A stretch of 64,000 nt of DNA from Thiotrichales bacterium. Its GTDB lineage: Bacteria > Pseudomonadota > Gammaproteobacteria > Beggiatoales > Beggiatoaceae. This document shows, in pieces, positions 46,050 through 55,601 of this stretch; positions within the stretch are counted from its first letter, which is position 1; the number at the start of each line of letters is the position of its first letter. The notes beneath the pieces were generated by a model. The model ran no database searches. It had not been told where the DNA came from and saw only the letters and a list, made by a program, of their open reading frames with translations. The stretch covers positions 186,433 to 250,432 of the forward strand of contig JADGDE010000002.1 of assembly GCA_016745035.1 (NCBI GenBank), in the 5' to 3' direction. Both the position numbers and the translations under genes were made by a program.

Positions 46050-46710
46050 TATTTATTGTGCATTCAAGCTGATAGGCTTGTGTTAGGGGCTGATTATCAA
46101 AATAGGTTTGGGCATCTTCGAGGCGTAAGCGTCCTTGGCAAAACCATTGGACGACCAAGGGATAAAGCCTGTGTTCTTCGACCAAGACCCGTTTGGCAAG
46201 ACTATCGGCATCATCATCAGCCAACACCGGTACGCGGCTTTGGGCAATCACCGCGCCACTGTCTAAGTCTTCGTTGACAAAATGCACACTCGCCCCGTGT
46301 TCGGGTTCTTTAGCATCCAAAGCCCGTTGATGGGTGTTCAGCCCTTTAAATTTGGGCAATAAGGCGGGATGGATATTGATCAAGCGCCCTTGGTAATGCT
46401 GGACAAATTCATCGCTTAAAATACGCATGAAACCGGCGAGCACGACTAAATGTGGCTCAAAAGCGTCGATTAAACGTTGAACTTGGGCATCAAAGGCGAT
46501 TCTGGAGTCATAGTTTTCGTGCATACAGACACAAAAAGGAATATTTGCCGCTTTTGCGTAGTCCAAGCCTTTGGCATCTGCGCGGTTGCTGATTACCGCG
46601 CTGATAAAAAACGCACTGTCAGGAGCTTGTGAGTGCCGTAAAATGGCGGCAAAATTACTCCCGGTTCCCGAAATAAGAACCACAACACCGCGCTTTTTTA
46701 CTGGACTCAT
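46042..46710 (-). CDS. purN: Phosphoribosylglycinamide formyltransferase
   Basis: GAR transformylase, which formylates GAR with 10-formyl-tetrahydrofolate in purine synthesis. The N-terminal [14 protein letters not shown] phosphate loop, [12 protein letters not shown], the catalytic [13 protein letters not shown] with its Asn/His pair, and [14 protein letters not shown] with the catalytic Asp are all present. An ATG nine bases upstream is possible, but the ATG at 46710 overlaps the purM stop as ATGA, the usual coupling, so I take it. Length is 222 residues. Confidence 0.95.
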   Translation of the reverse strand: MSPVKKRGVVVLISGTGSNFAAILRHSQAPDSAFFISAVISNRADAKGLDYAKAANIPFCVCMHENYDSRIAFDAQVQRLIDAFEPHLVVLAGFMRILSDEFVQHYQGRLINIHPALLPKFKGLNTHQRALDAKEPEHGASVHFVNEDLDSGAVIAQSRVPVLADDDADSLAKRVLVEEHRLYPLVVQWFCQGRLRLEDAQTYFDNQPLTQAYQLECTINNE

Positions 46711-47747
46711 GCAGTCCATTCCACCTTGGGTTCAGCTTCTGGGCTGCTTTCGACCACTTTACCCACTTGCCAAGCGTTTTCACCCATGTTTTTCAAGGTT
46801 TCGATGGTGGTACTGGCATCTTCAGCGGCAACGGCAACGACCATGCCGACACCACAGTTAAAGGTGTGCCACATTTCCTCGTCATCAATTTCGCCGTAGT
46901 GTTGCAGCCAGTTGAAAATCTCAGGACGTGTCCAAGTGCTAGCATCCAGTTGCGCATTGACACCCTTAGGCAAGACTCTGGGGACATTTTCGGTTAGGCC
47001 ACCGCCAGTGATGTGTGCCATCGCATGAACCGGGACTTTTTGTAGCAGTTTTAACAGCGATTTGACATAAATGCGGGTCGGTTGCAATAAGGTATTGCCA
47101 AGGGTGCTGTCTTCGAAGTCTTGAGCTAAATCCGATTGGCTGACTTCAATGACTTTACGAATCAGGGAATAGCCATTGGAATGTGGACCATTGGAGGCAA
47201 GGGCGATCAGGGCATCACCTGCTTGGACTTGGGAGCCATCAATGATATTGGCTTTCTCGACTACGCCAACACAAAAACCGGCTAAGTCATAATCACCACG
47301 GGCGTACATACCAGGCATTTCTGCGCTTTCGCCACCGATAAGTGCCATGCCTGCTTGCTCACAGCCTGTACCGATGCCATCAATCACGCTGGTGGCGACA
47401 TCAATGTCTAAGCGTCCGGTGGCATAGTAGTCGAGGAAAAACAACGGTTCAGCCCCTTGGACGACCAAATCATTGGCACACATGGCAACCAAGTCGATGC
47501 CGACGGTATTATGCTTGCCCATTTCTAAGGCGAGTTTGAGTTTAGTCCCCACGCCATCGGTGGCAGAGACCAGCACAGGTTTTTCATAGCGGTCGGTAGG
47601 TAATTCAAACAAAGCACCAAAGCCGCCAAGCCCGCCCATCACGCCAGCACGGCTAGTACGCTCAGCAATGGGTTTGATATTATCAACCAGTTGGTTGCCT
47701 GCTTCAATGTCTACGCCTGCTGCGCAATAACTCAGTCCGTCTGTCAT
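46707..47747 (-). CDS. purM: Phosphoribosylformylglycinamidine cyclo-ligase
   Basis: AIR synthetase, which closes the imidazole ring in purine synthesis. Hallmarks include [61 protein letters not shown] and [15 protein letters not shown]. Length (346 residues) is normal. It is the first gene of purM-purN-rng, with a 4-base overlap into purN. Confidence 0.96.
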   Translation of the reverse strand: MTDGLSYCAAGVDIEAGNQLVDNIKPIAERTSRAGVMGGLGGFGALFELPTDRYEKPVLVSATDGVGTKLKLALEMGKHNTVGIDLVAMCANDLVVQGAEPLFFLDYYATGRLDIDVATSVIDGIGTGCEQAGMALIGGESAEMPGMYARGDYDLAGFCVGVVEKANIIDGSQVQAGDALIALASNGPHSNGYSLIRKVIEVSQSDLAQDFEDSTLGNTLLQPTRIYVKSLLKLLQKVPVHAMAHITGGGLTENVPRVLPKGVNAQLDASTWTRPEIFNWLQHYGEIDDEEMWHTFNCGVGMVVAVAAEDASTTIETLKNMGENAWQVGKVVESSPEAEPKVEWTA

Positions 47748-47768
47748 ATATTTGTGCCTAAGGGAGGG

Positions 47769-49451
47769 TTACAGTTGCCAAGAGAAGGCGAAATGCCAGC
47801 CATTATCTTGTAAGTCTTTATCATTTTGCGGATCGACATCATCAAGGGCATGACCCCAGAATAATTCTGCCTTCATCTCGCGGTTAATCTGCCAAATTGC
47901 GCCTAAACCGACACTTTTAATGCTATTTGTTGGTCCGACTTCTTCATGCCCACCATTGTTGCGTCCCCAGCCATAATCAGCAAAAGGCACGAGAAAGAGT
48001 TTACCATCACCTTCTTGACCGTCTTTAAATAAGGGAATTTCGGCAACCGGAATACGCCATTCTAAAGACACAACTGCACCTTTATCGCGCGTCATTTGGT
48101 TTTCACGATAACCACGAACGCTGTTAGCACCACCAATGGCAAATTTTTCTAAAGGCAATAAGGCATCATTTGTCCATTGCCCATCAGCACGGAACCATAA
48201 TTGGCTATCCAAGGTGCTTAGGCGTTTGACCCAGCGAAATTGCCCCAGCCATGTGGTAAAGCGGCTGTCAGGAATTTCTTGAGCAGCACCCTCAGGGGTT
48301 TCATTAACGGTGGAGTCGAGGGCATCAATGCCAAAGCCAAAACGCGAGGAAAAGGCAATGACTTGATCACGACTGCGGTCAAGCCAGTTTTGTCCAAAAC
48401 GAATTGCAGCAACGCGGCTCATGCCATTTTCAACGCCGGGAGAAAAGTTAAATGAGCGCCCCAATAAAGCGGTATGACTGCGCCGTCTTTCTAATCCTAA
48501 ACTCATGTCAAAGACACGGAAATGATAATCGTCGGCGTTATAATTTTGATAAAACGGGTGGCGTAAACCGATGCTATAGGTATTGGAATCACTTTCAATA
48601 TCAAGCTGATCAAACGGAGCGGCAACCACTTGCGAATCACTGCTATCGGCGTGTAATTCCAATGTGGTTTCATAACCGGGAATCGGTAAGCGGTAATCAA
48701 CACTGTAATCATTGAGACCCCGGGTTAGCCCATAGCGCACCGAGAGACTATCACCCCAACCGCTGAGGTTGTCGTGGTGTCCATACGCCTCAGCACGCCA
48801 AGCACCGACGCTAGGAGAACGGTGATTATTGATAGAAAAACCATAGCCATAGGGTCTTTCTTCGGTAATAGATAAATTTAGCACTGCCTCGCCACGGGTA
48901 AGCCCCGGGCCAAGCTCAGCATTAAAGCGTTTGATTAAAGGGTTTTGTTGCAGAATTTGTAGGCGTTTTTGTAAATCTTTGGTATTGAGTGGGGTATCAT
49001 TATCAATTTTAAGACGGGTTGTAATGTACTTATCTTTCAAACGACGCGTATCATTAGCATCCAATAAAACCTTGCTCAGCTTACCTTCAACGACTTGAAT
49101 CTCAATTTCGCCATTTTTGACCGCTTGATCAGGAATTAAAGCCCCGGAGTTGACATAGCCAGCATCGGTATAATAATCGGTGATGATTTGTCGTACTTCT
49201 TGCAATTCAGCGGCGCTAATGACCCGCCCCTGAAATTTTGTTACTTGGGCGCTAAGCACTTCGCTAGAAAAAATACTATTGCCACTAAAGACAAAGTTTT
49301 TTACCTTAACTTCGCTCATACCCGAAAGTCTATCGCTGGCAATATTGACCGGCGGCAAAGTAAAGTCTGAATTTTGGCGACTATCTGCCGCTGGTAGTAT
49401 CGTGGGCAGACACAAGCCGAGTAAGCTTGCATAAAGTATCGTTTTTTTCAT
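47769..49451 (-). CDS. ShlB/FhaC-family outer-membrane transporter (TpsB), orphan
   Basis: A 560-residue two-partner-secretion transporter. It has a signal peptide (about 1-21), two POTRA domains (VKVKNFVFSGNSIFSSEVL near 47-66; second about 125-195) and a 16-strand barrel (about 205-560). The conserved loop motif GGANSVRGYRE and the FADYGWGRN strand are present. Such proteins export a large TpsA adhesin or cytolysin, but no TpsA gene is in the window. The gene overlaps the nhaA stop by 4 bases (ATGA), so the two are translationally coupled, which is unexpected. Confidence 0.9.
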   Translation of the reverse strand: MKKTILYASLLGLCLPTILPAADSRQNSDFTLPPVNIASDRLSGMSEVKVKNFVFSGNSIFSSEVLSAQVTKFQGRVISAAELQEVRQIITDYYTDAGYVNSGALIPDQAVKNGEIEIQVVEGKLSKVLLDANDTRRLKDKYITTRLKIDNDTPLNTKDLQKRLQILQQNPLIKRFNAELGPGLTRGEAVLNLSITEERPYGYGFSINNHRSPSVGAWRAEAYGHHDNLSGWGDSLSVRYGLTRGLNDYSVDYRLPIPGYETTLELHADSSDSQVVAAPFDQLDIESDSNTYSIGLRHPFYQNYNADDYHFRVFDMSLGLERRRSHTALLGRSFNFSPGVENGMSRVAAIRFGQNWLDRSRDQVIAFSSRFGFGIDALDSTVNETPEGAAQEIPDSRFTTWLGQFRWVKRLSTLDSQLWFRADGQWTNDALLPLEKFAIGGANSVRGYRENQMTRDKGAVVSLEWRIPVAEIPLFKDGQEGDGKLFLVPFADYGWGRNNGGHEEVGPTNSIKSVGLGAIWQINREMKAELFWGHALDDVDPQNDKDLQDNGWHFAFSWQL

Positions 49452-50836
49452 GATTTTCTCTCCCCACTAAACCAGCGCAACCACGCATAACCTAAAATGC
49501 CTGCAAATAAAGAGGCAAATAATACCCCCGTTTTTGCTTGTAATAAGTTTTCAGCTTGCCCAATAAAAGCCAGTTCTGAAATAAATATCGACATCGTAAA
49601 GCCAATTCCACCTAAAAAGCCCACGCCAATTAAATGTGTTGCTCGCGTGCCAGAAGGATATTGACCTAGACCTAATTTAACCGCAATCATACAGCTAAAT
49701 GCAATGCCTAGCACTTTTCCTAACACCAAACCGCCTAAAACACCAAGGGTAATCGGTGCGCTGAGCGTTTGTGCTAATCCATCTAAAGGGAGAGGAATCC
49801 CGGCATTAAAGAGGGCAAATATGGGTAAAATCATAAATACCACGGTGATGTGTAGCATATTTTCCAAGCGCTGTGCTGGGGAAGCAACAGCGTGAATATT
49901 GGCTTCCATCGCCGCTAAAGTACCGCGTTTATTGGCATTATGATGCCGATCTTTGGGATTGGCTTTTTCCGCTTGCTTATGCTTATTAAAACTCGCGGTT
50001 AGTTCTTGCATATGGGCAAGAAAACCACGTTCTTTTAAGTGCGAGCGTACTGGAATAGTCAAGGCGGTTAAAACACCAGCCAAGGTCGCATGGACACCAC
50101 TTTTGAGCATTGCCAGCCACATAAATACACCTAAAATTAAATAAGGGCCAAAACGACGCACGCCCAGACGATTGAGAATCATCAACAAGATAAAAATACC
50201 TAAGGCAATACCTAGTGCAGGCACAGATAATTGCTCGGTATAAAAAACTGCAATCACTAACACCGCGCCCAAATCATCGACAATGGCAAGGGCAAGCAAA
50301 AAGGTCAGCAGGCTTTTGGGGACACGATCACCTAATAAAACCAAGACCCCAACTGCAAAAGCAATATCGGTGGCCATCGGGATGCCCCAACCACGCTGAG
50401 CGAGCGCATCGGTTTGGTTAAAGGCTAAAAATAACAAAGCCGGAACAACCATGCCGCCAATGGCAGCAATGATGGGCATCGCGGCTTTTTGCAAGGAGGA
50501 CAATTCACCAACCAACACTTCACGCTTGATTTCTAGTCCAACAACAAAAAAGAATAAAACCATCAGACCATCATTAACCCAATGGTGCAAGCTATATTCG
50601 AGTTTCCAAGATCCCAGATGAATATCCAAATGAGTATGCAACAGGTGCTGATAATGTTCAGCAAAAGGGGAGTTTGCCCAAACCAATGCAATCACGGTGA
50701 ACAGCATTAACAACATGCCCCCCGAGGTTTCTTTGTGAATAAATTCATCAATAGGGGTGACAATATGGGTTAAATGCCGTTCCCAAGGCGCTTGGCGATA
50801 ATGCTTTTTGTCAGTTTGTATTTGTGTCAAAACCAA
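49448..50836 (-). CDS. nhaA: Na+/H+ antiporter NhaA
   Basis: Inner-membrane sodium/proton antiporter; 462 residues against about 390 in E. coli. The ion-binding aspartate pair is intact in LALAIVDDLGAVLVI, and VVGLEIKREVLVGEL and PMATDIAFAVGVL are family hallmarks. The extra length comes from an N-terminal extension of about 40 residues and a charged cytoplasmic loop insertion (about 265-310, including HKQAEKANPKDRHHNANKR). It is the first gene of the nhaA-tpsB pair. An inverted repeat (50897-50947) lies upstream. Confidence 0.95.
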   Translation of the reverse strand: MVLTQIQTDKKHYRQAPWERHLTHIVTPIDEFIHKETSGGMLLMLFTVIALVWANSPFAEHYQHLLHTHLDIHLGSWKLEYSLHHWVNDGLMVLFFFVVGLEIKREVLVGELSSLQKAAMPIIAAIGGMVVPALLFLAFNQTDALAQRGWGIPMATDIAFAVGVLVLLGDRVPKSLLTFLLALAIVDDLGAVLVIAVFYTEQLSVPALGIALGIFILLMILNRLGVRRFGPYLILGVFMWLAMLKSGVHATLAGVLTALTIPVRSHLKERGFLAHMQELTASFNKHKQAEKANPKDRHHNANKRGTLAAMEANIHAVASPAQRLENMLHITVVFMILPIFALFNAGIPLPLDGLAQTLSAPITLGVLGGLVLGKVLGIAFSCMIAVKLGLGQYPSGTRATHLIGVGFLGGIGFTMSIFISELAFIGQAENLLQAKTGVLFASLFAGILGYAWLRWFSGERKS

Positions 50837-50896
50837 TTTTCCTAAAAATTAGGCAATCATGCTGTATTTTGGGGCAAAATACCCGCTTGCGATACC

Positions 50897-50947
50897 TGTG
50901 TGACAGGCTAAGTTGAATTTAAAACCTCTGTCACACAAATTATTATT
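50897..50947. promoter_or_regulatory. Inverted repeat upstream of nhaA
   Basis: Perfect 10-bp arms TGTGTGACAG (50897-50906) and CTGTCACACA (50938-50947) lie 61 bases or more before the nhaA start. They could be a regulator site pair or a leader hairpin. Confidence 0.45.
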
Positions 50948-50950
50948 TAA

Positions 50951-51082
50951 CTGATGTTACGCTAAGGCTTCTTTTTCTGCCTTAAGGGCGGAAAAAACCG
51001 CCATTGCTACACGGCTAAGCTTCACTAGGCAGGTGGAAAATCACACTATTGTAATAAAAACCAGCTTAGTGCGTAACATCAG
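50951..51082. repeat. 132-bp full-length copy of the palindromic element
   Basis: Starts CTGATGTTACGCTAAGGC and ends TGCGTAACATCAG; with TAA/TTA on the flanks the inverted end reaches 15 bp. Its reverse complement aligns over the full length with the copy at 40725. Confidence 0.92.
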
Positions 51083-51086
51083 TTAT

Positions 51087-51176
51087 CTAATATTACACAT
51101 CTAATAAAACTTAGCCCTAAAGCCATGGCGATTTTTGGCTTTTTAGAGTCAAAAACAAGCCTTTGCATAACATCAG
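51087..51176. repeat. Degenerate copy of the palindromic element
   Basis: Ends CTAATATTACACA and TGCATAACATCAG match the family ends with substitutions; the core keeps CCATGGCGATTTTT. It is in tandem with the full copy, 4 bases away. Together they fill the gap of about 450 bases between nhaA and purE, in which no gene is seen. Confidence 0.75.
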
Positions 51177-51291
51177 TTATTATAAATATTTTTCGATGGG
51201 GAATTATAACAATCTCTGTTAAGAAAATGTTTAGTATTTGGTAGGGATTGGGGTTGCTATCTGCAACCCCAATCAATGCAGAGGCTTAGTT

Positions 51292-51795
51292 TTACGCTAA
51301 GTCTGCTTGTAAGGCTTTATCTTTAGCAATCACGGCATCTGCATTGGCTTGACGCTCAGCGGCCAAACGCTCTGCAACGCCAGCATCACTTAAACCTAAC
51401 ATTTGTGCTGCCAAGTAGGCGGCATTTTTCGCGCCCGCTTTACCAACAGCCACACACGCCACTGGAATACCCCCAGGCATTTGCACGGTAGATAGCAATG
51501 AATCCATCCCTTGCAAAGGACCTGCATCAATAGGCACACCAATCACAGGTTTGAGGGTCAAGCCGGCAACTGTCCCTGCCAAATGCGCTGCCAAACCTGC
51601 GGCGGCGATAAAAACTTGGCAACCACGGGCTTCTGCATCTTTAACATAGGCGTGGGTAGCCGCTGGGGTGCGGTGTGCTGAGGTGATTTTCACTTCATAG
51701 TTCACACCGAGGCTTTTTAATGTGGATAAAGTCGCTTGCATCAAAGGCAAGTCAGAGTCAGAACCCATTAAAACAGCAACAAAAGCATCACTCAT
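51292..51795 (-). CDS. purE: N5-carboxyaminoimidazole ribonucleotide mutase
   Basis: Class I PurE, 167 residues, converting N5-CAIR to CAIR in purine synthesis. MGSDSDLPLM, SAHRTPAATHAYV and AAAGLAAHLAGTVAGLT are the family signatures and include the active-site Ser and His. purK, often adjacent, is not here. serC lies 22 bases upstream on the same strand. Confidence 0.96.
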   Translation of the reverse strand: MSDAFVAVLMGSDSDLPLMQATLSTLKSLGVNYEVKITSAHRTPAATHAYVKDAEARGCQVFIAAAGLAAHLAGTVAGLTLKPVIGVPIDAGPLQGMDSLLSTVQMPGGIPVACVAVGKAGAKNAAYLAAQMLGLSDAGVAERLAAERQANADAVIAKDKALQADLA

Positions 51796-51817
51796 AGATT
51801 ATTTCCTAAGGTTATTG

Positions 51818-52900
51818 TTAAGCAAAACGTTGTTCAAATTCAGTCATAAAATCGACTAAAGCAGTTACACCATCAACTGGCATGGCATTATAAATACTGG
51901 CACGCATTCCGCCAACTGAACGATGCCCCGCAAGGTTGGCAAGGCCCCGTTTATCGGCTTCTTCCAAAAAGCGTCCATCGAGTTCACTATCGGCTAAGGT
52001 AAAGGGCACATTCATCCACGAACGCTGTTCAAGTTTAATCGGATTAGCATAAAAGTCACTGTTATCAATGGCTTGATATAAAGCCTCAGCTTTGGCTTGA
52101 TTACGCACAGCCATTTGATCGACACCGCCCTCGGCAAGTAACCAATCAAATACCAAACCGGCTAAATACCAACTATAAGTAGCTGGGGTGTTATACATAG
52201 AGCCATTATCAGCCAAGGTTTGATAATTGAATAAAGTCGGCGCACAAGCTTGAGCATTGCCTAATAAATCGTCGCGAACAATGACTAAAGTCAGTCCCGC
52301 AGGGCCAATATTTTTTTGTGCACCGGCGTAAATCAGCCCAAAACGTGAGACATCCAAAGGACGCGAAAGAATATTCGAGGACATATCAGCGACTAGAGGC
52401 GCATCAGAGACAGCGGGAATATCTTGAAATTCCAAGCCGCCAATGGTCTCGTTAGGGGTGTAGTGCAAATAAGCCGCATTAGGGTCACAATCCCAACCAC
52501 TATAATCAGGAATATGATTAAACTTATCGGCGCTGCTATCGGCAACTACCCGCACCTTGCCATAACGCTTTGCCTCAGCAATGGCTTTTTTTGACCAAAT
52601 CCCCGTATTGACATAATCCGCACTTTGTCCCTCTGCAAGTAAATTCAAAGGAATCATGCTGAACTGTGCCGATGCGCCACCTTGTAAAAATAAACAGTGA
52701 TAATTATCAGGAATACTCAATAAAGTGCGTAAACTATTTTCAGATCGAGCAATAATATCTAAAAATAAATCACTGCGGTGACTGGTTTCCATGCAATTCA
52801 TGCCATGCTCATGGTAATCCAAAAACTCAGCTTGTGCTGTTTTTAACACGGCAGTCGGCAACATAGCAGGGCCGGCACTAAAATTATAAACGCGCTCCAT
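51818..52900 (-). CDS. serC: Phosphoserine aminotransferase
   Basis: PLP enzyme of serine and pyridoxine synthesis, 360 residues. The N-terminal YNFSAGPAMLPTAVL, the PLP-lysine motif GAQKNIGPAGLT, NTPATYSWYLAGL and the C-terminal GHRSVGGMRASIYNAMP are diagnostic. An AGGA ribosome-binding site precedes the start. It lies downstream of a small unknown gene and upstream of purE. Confidence 0.97.
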   Translation of the reverse strand: MERVYNFSAGPAMLPTAVLKTAQAEFLDYHEHGMNCMETSHRSDLFLDIIARSENSLRTLLSIPDNYHCLFLQGGASAQFSMIPLNLLAEGQSADYVNTGIWSKKAIAEAKRYGKVRVVADSSADKFNHIPDYSGWDCDPNAAYLHYTPNETIGGLEFQDIPAVSDAPLVADMSSNILSRPLDVSRFGLIYAGAQKNIGPAGLTLVIVRDDLLGNAQACAPTLFNYQTLADNGSMYNTPATYSWYLAGLVFDWLLAEGGVDQMAVRNQAKAEALYQAIDNSDFYANPIKLEQRSWMNVPFTLADSELDGRFLEEADKRGLANLAGHRSVGGMRASIYNAMPVDGVTALVDFMTEFEQRFA

Positions 52901-52936
52901 TGAAGCTTATATCCTTGTACAAAAAGGGGTTAAGGT

Positions 52937-53485
52937 CTAGCTAAACAAATCATTCATAGATTTTGCTAAACGCTTAACCGCAGGCGGAGCTTCGATTTCG
53001 ATGATGTATTGCGTGATCCATTGTCTATCTTTATCACCCATCACCGCTTCGATGCTTTCACCAAAAAGACGTAAAAAGTCAATTTTAGCCTCATTGTCAG
53101 CAAAAGTTAATGGGGCATATTGTTCTGCACGTTGATTTAATAGCTCGATAAAGGGCGTGCGATAATCACCCGCACCTAATAATTCTTGTTTATTTTCGAC
53201 AAAAGTCATAGCGAGATAGCCCGCTAAACCATTGACAAACTCAGCTCGGTCCTCGTTTTCCATCCGCTCATACGCCATGCGGTCAGCCACTTGGAGCATA
53301 AAAGCTAAATACTCCGACATCACTTCCAAGCGGTGATCATTGCTGTAGGTGACAAAGCCCTCATTTTCAAGTTCCAATAAACCATTGGCGGCAATTTTCC
53401 AAATAATAAAGCCGATGGCTGAGGAAATTTCATCCAAACTGCGGTGCTTGTCTTTATGCCAGCGTGATTTTAAGCGTAAACTCAT
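52937..53485 (-). CDS. Conserved soluble protein of unknown function
   Basis: A helical protein of about 182 residues beginning MSLRLKSRWHKDKHRSLDE. The frame extends 11 codons upstream, but the internal ATG at 53485 gives the more natural start. It contains EYLAFMLQVADRMAYERM and FVNGLAGYLAMTF. The sequence has the look of a conserved proteobacterial family, but I cannot name it. It is followed after 36 bases by serC on the same strand. Confidence 0.7.
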   Translation of the reverse strand: MSLRLKSRWHKDKHRSLDEISSAIGFIIWKIAANGLLELENEGFVTYSNDHRLEVMSEYLAFMLQVADRMAYERMENEDRAEFVNGLAGYLAMTFVENKQELLGAGDYRTPFIELLNQRAEQYAPLTFADNEAKIDFLRLFGESIEAVMGDKDRQWITQYIIEIEAPPAVKRLAKSMNDLFS

Positions 53486-53647
53486 GGGAAAAGCCTTTTT
53501 GATAAGATCGTTGCACACAAAGTAGGGGCATTAGTCAGGCTTTACAATGAAAAGGTAGTAATTCCAAAACAACAAATGATATTTAACCGCTGATACACAC
53601 GGATATAAGACTCAAGGCGAAGTATTTGCATTATTGCAAGCAAGCTT

Positions 53648-54366
53648 TTATGTGCCCCTATGCCTAACCAATTTTGGATCACTAGACCATATTTTCAATT
53701 TTTCGGCAAAATACATGCTCATTAAATCTTCAGGCTTAGCAATGACATTTGCAAAATATTCAAAGCTGATTTCAGGTAATGATGATTGAATAGCACTCTC
53801 TCGAGGCTGAATAAATACGGTTTTAATGGTTACTTACCGCTTATGAATAACAATATTTTCCACGCATTTCTTATATCCATAGGGAGAATTTTCAAAATCT
53901 AAGCGCCAAAACGCTTTAGGAATCGTGATGTAGCCAATATCTTGAAGGTAAGAAAGCAATGTTGCGTATTTCGCATAATGCTTTGTTGCCAAACATATTT
54001 TTTTATACCGACCAAAAATTCATAAAACATCATACCATTGCATTTTTCCATCAATTTATCTTGAGATGTACGCTTGGATTTCATGTCTGTTTTGAGTTCA
54101 ATAAAATATATGTCAGACAAGTCTTTTGATGGTAAGGCAAAATCAACTTTGTTAGACCATTGCCCGCCATTTTTGCTGGTAACGATTAAATGTTGATTAA
54201 TTGGAAATTCAGGAATCAAATAATCGCTAATAGGTGTATTAAACTTTTCCTCAATCACTTGCTTTAAATAAAATGAAATAAATACATCGACATGTCGTTC
54301 TAACTGAAATCCTGGGAAATTGCGCCAGTATTCTAGTCGTTCAAAGAGTGCTTGTAATGTTGCCAT
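53648..54366 (-). pseudogene. Frameshifted PD-(D/E)xK nuclease-like gene
   Basis: The intact first part (54366 down to about 54015) encodes LFERLEYWRNFPGFQLERHV, KVDFALPSKDLSDIYFIELK and related sequence; D..ELK is a PD-(D/E)xK-like nuclease core. In the run of seven A around 53997-54004 the natural frame shifts. Reading on in the other frame gives continuous protein (KHYAKYATLLSYLQDIGYIT, KAFWRLDFENSPYGYKK), an in-frame TAA after VIHKR, then further protein-like sequence (PEISFEYFANVIAKPEDLM) to a stop at 53648. One deleted A plus one nonsense change explain the break. The intact protein would have been about 240 residues. It could have been a defence or restriction-like nuclease; no partner gene remains. 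Confidence 0.75.
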
Positions 54367-54738
54367 TAATTATTTCTCTGTGATGCTTAACAATGGAAAT
54401 TACCTGTGAAAGTCGAAGTCTGTGGTCATCTTTCTCATGGCTCGATGCAAAAGAGACATGTTCTAAAATGAGAGAGCTTGCCGTAAAACATTCCGAGCCA
54501 CGTACTAGAGGAACAGGAACCAGACTCTTGGTGGAAAATCACACTATTGTGATAAAAACCAGATTAGTGCGTAACATCAGAAATATAACTCTTTCAAGCA
54601 TCCCCCCACAATAAAGCATTCATCTCAGAAAACAAAGCCATGTTAAAATTACGCTTTTTTTCGCTTAGATTAACCTCATATTGGTGTTAAACGTAAAACA
54701 GTTAAACTGTTTTGATTTTCAAAGATTAGGAGTTTCCC
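54367..54738. other. Gene-free stretch upstream of iscA
   Basis: About 370 bases without a credible gene. A short plus-strand open frame inside (54393-54614) runs into a half copy of the palindromic element and is not convincing. The right part is AT-rich and probably holds the iscA promoter. Confidence 0.55.
54530..54580. repeat. Right-half copy of the palindromic element
   Basis: GGTGGAAAATCACACTATTG through TAGTGCGTAACATCAG matches the right half of the 32349 copy almost exactly. The left half is missing. Confidence 0.75.
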
Positions 54739-55062
54739 ATGGCGGTCACATTAACTGAAGCGGCAGCAAGTCGTGTTAAAAATTTTCTGGATAACCGAGG
54801 CAAAGGCATTGGCTTACGTTTAGGGGTAAAAACCAGCGGTTGTTCGGGCATGGCCTATGTGATTGAATTTGTCGATGAATTAGACGAGGGCGATGAGGTG
54901 TTTGAATCTCAGGGCGTGCAATTGATTATCGATGCTAAAAGCTTGGTTTATCTCGATGGTACAGAAGTCGATTTTGCTAAAGAAGGCTTAAGTGAAGGCT
55001 TTAAGTTTAATAACCCTAATGCCAATGCCGAATGTGGTTGTGGTGAGAGTTTTACTGTCTGA
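54739..55062 (+). CDS. iscA: Iron-sulphur cluster assembly protein IscA
   Basis: A-type scaffold/carrier for Fe-S clusters, 107 residues. The three conserved cysteines are present in TSGCSGMAY and the terminal [15 protein letters not shown] ribosome-binding site lies before the ATG. The stop codon overlaps the hscB start by one base, as in isc operons. iscR, iscS and iscU are not upstream. Confidence 0.96.
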   Translation: MAVTLTEAAASRVKNFLDNRGKGIGLRLGVKTSGCSGMAYVIEFVDELDEGDEVFESQGVQLIIDAKSLVYLDGTEVDFAKEGLSEGFKFNNPNANAECGCGESFTV

Positions 55063-55592
55063 TGCTAACACACAACTATTTTGAATTATTTGATTTGCCC
55101 GTGGCATATCAAATCGACTTGAAAGATTTGGCCGCGCGTTATCGGCGTTTGCAACAAGAAGTCCACCCTGATAAATTTGCTCATGCCAGTGATCAAGAAA
55201 AACGCCTCGCTATGCAGCAAGCCGCGCACGTCAACAGTGCCTATCAGCACTTAAAAGTGCCTTTGGCACGGGGGCTGTATTTATTGGAGCTATCAGGACA
55301 TGCCTTAGATGAAAAAGGCACGGGTAATGCGATGATGGATCCGGACTTTTTATTTGCGCAAATGGCTTTGCGTGAGCGCTTGGAAAATATCCCTCAAGGC
55401 GATGATCCCATCGAACAATTAGAAGGATTTATGACCGAGCTAGAACAAGCAAAAGCAGATTTTTATGGCGAATTTAAGGCAGCTTTAGATAAGCAGCATT
55501 GGGAAAGCGCACAAGAAATCGCCCGTAAATTGCAGTTTTATGACAAATTGCACGAAGAGAGTTTGCTTTTAGAAGAACAATTGTTTGATTAA
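55062..55592 (+). CDS. hscB: Fe-S assembly co-chaperone HscB
   Basis: J-domain co-chaperone that delivers IscU to HscA, 176 residues. The N-terminal J domain has the HPD motif in EVHPDKFAHAS; the C-terminal helical IscU-binding domain follows (about 90-176). hscA and fdx, expected next, are absent: the following gene, rpoS, is convergent and ends 9 bases away. The isc cluster is therefore broken up at this site. Confidence 0.95.
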   Translation: MLTHNYFELFDLPVAYQIDLKDLAARYRRLQQEVHPDKFAHASDQEKRLAMQQAAHVNSAYQHLKVPLARGLYLLELSGHALDEKGTGNAMMDPDFLFAQMALRERLENIPQGDDPIEQLEGFMTELEQAKADFYGEFKAALDKQHWESAQEIARKLQFYDKLHEESLLLEEQLFD

Positions 55593-55601
55593 TGGCGGCT
55601 T

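Noticed and set aside
54393..54614. A 73-codon plus-strand open frame before iscA
   Set aside because: Its second half is the palindromic element, and the translation has no protein-like features.
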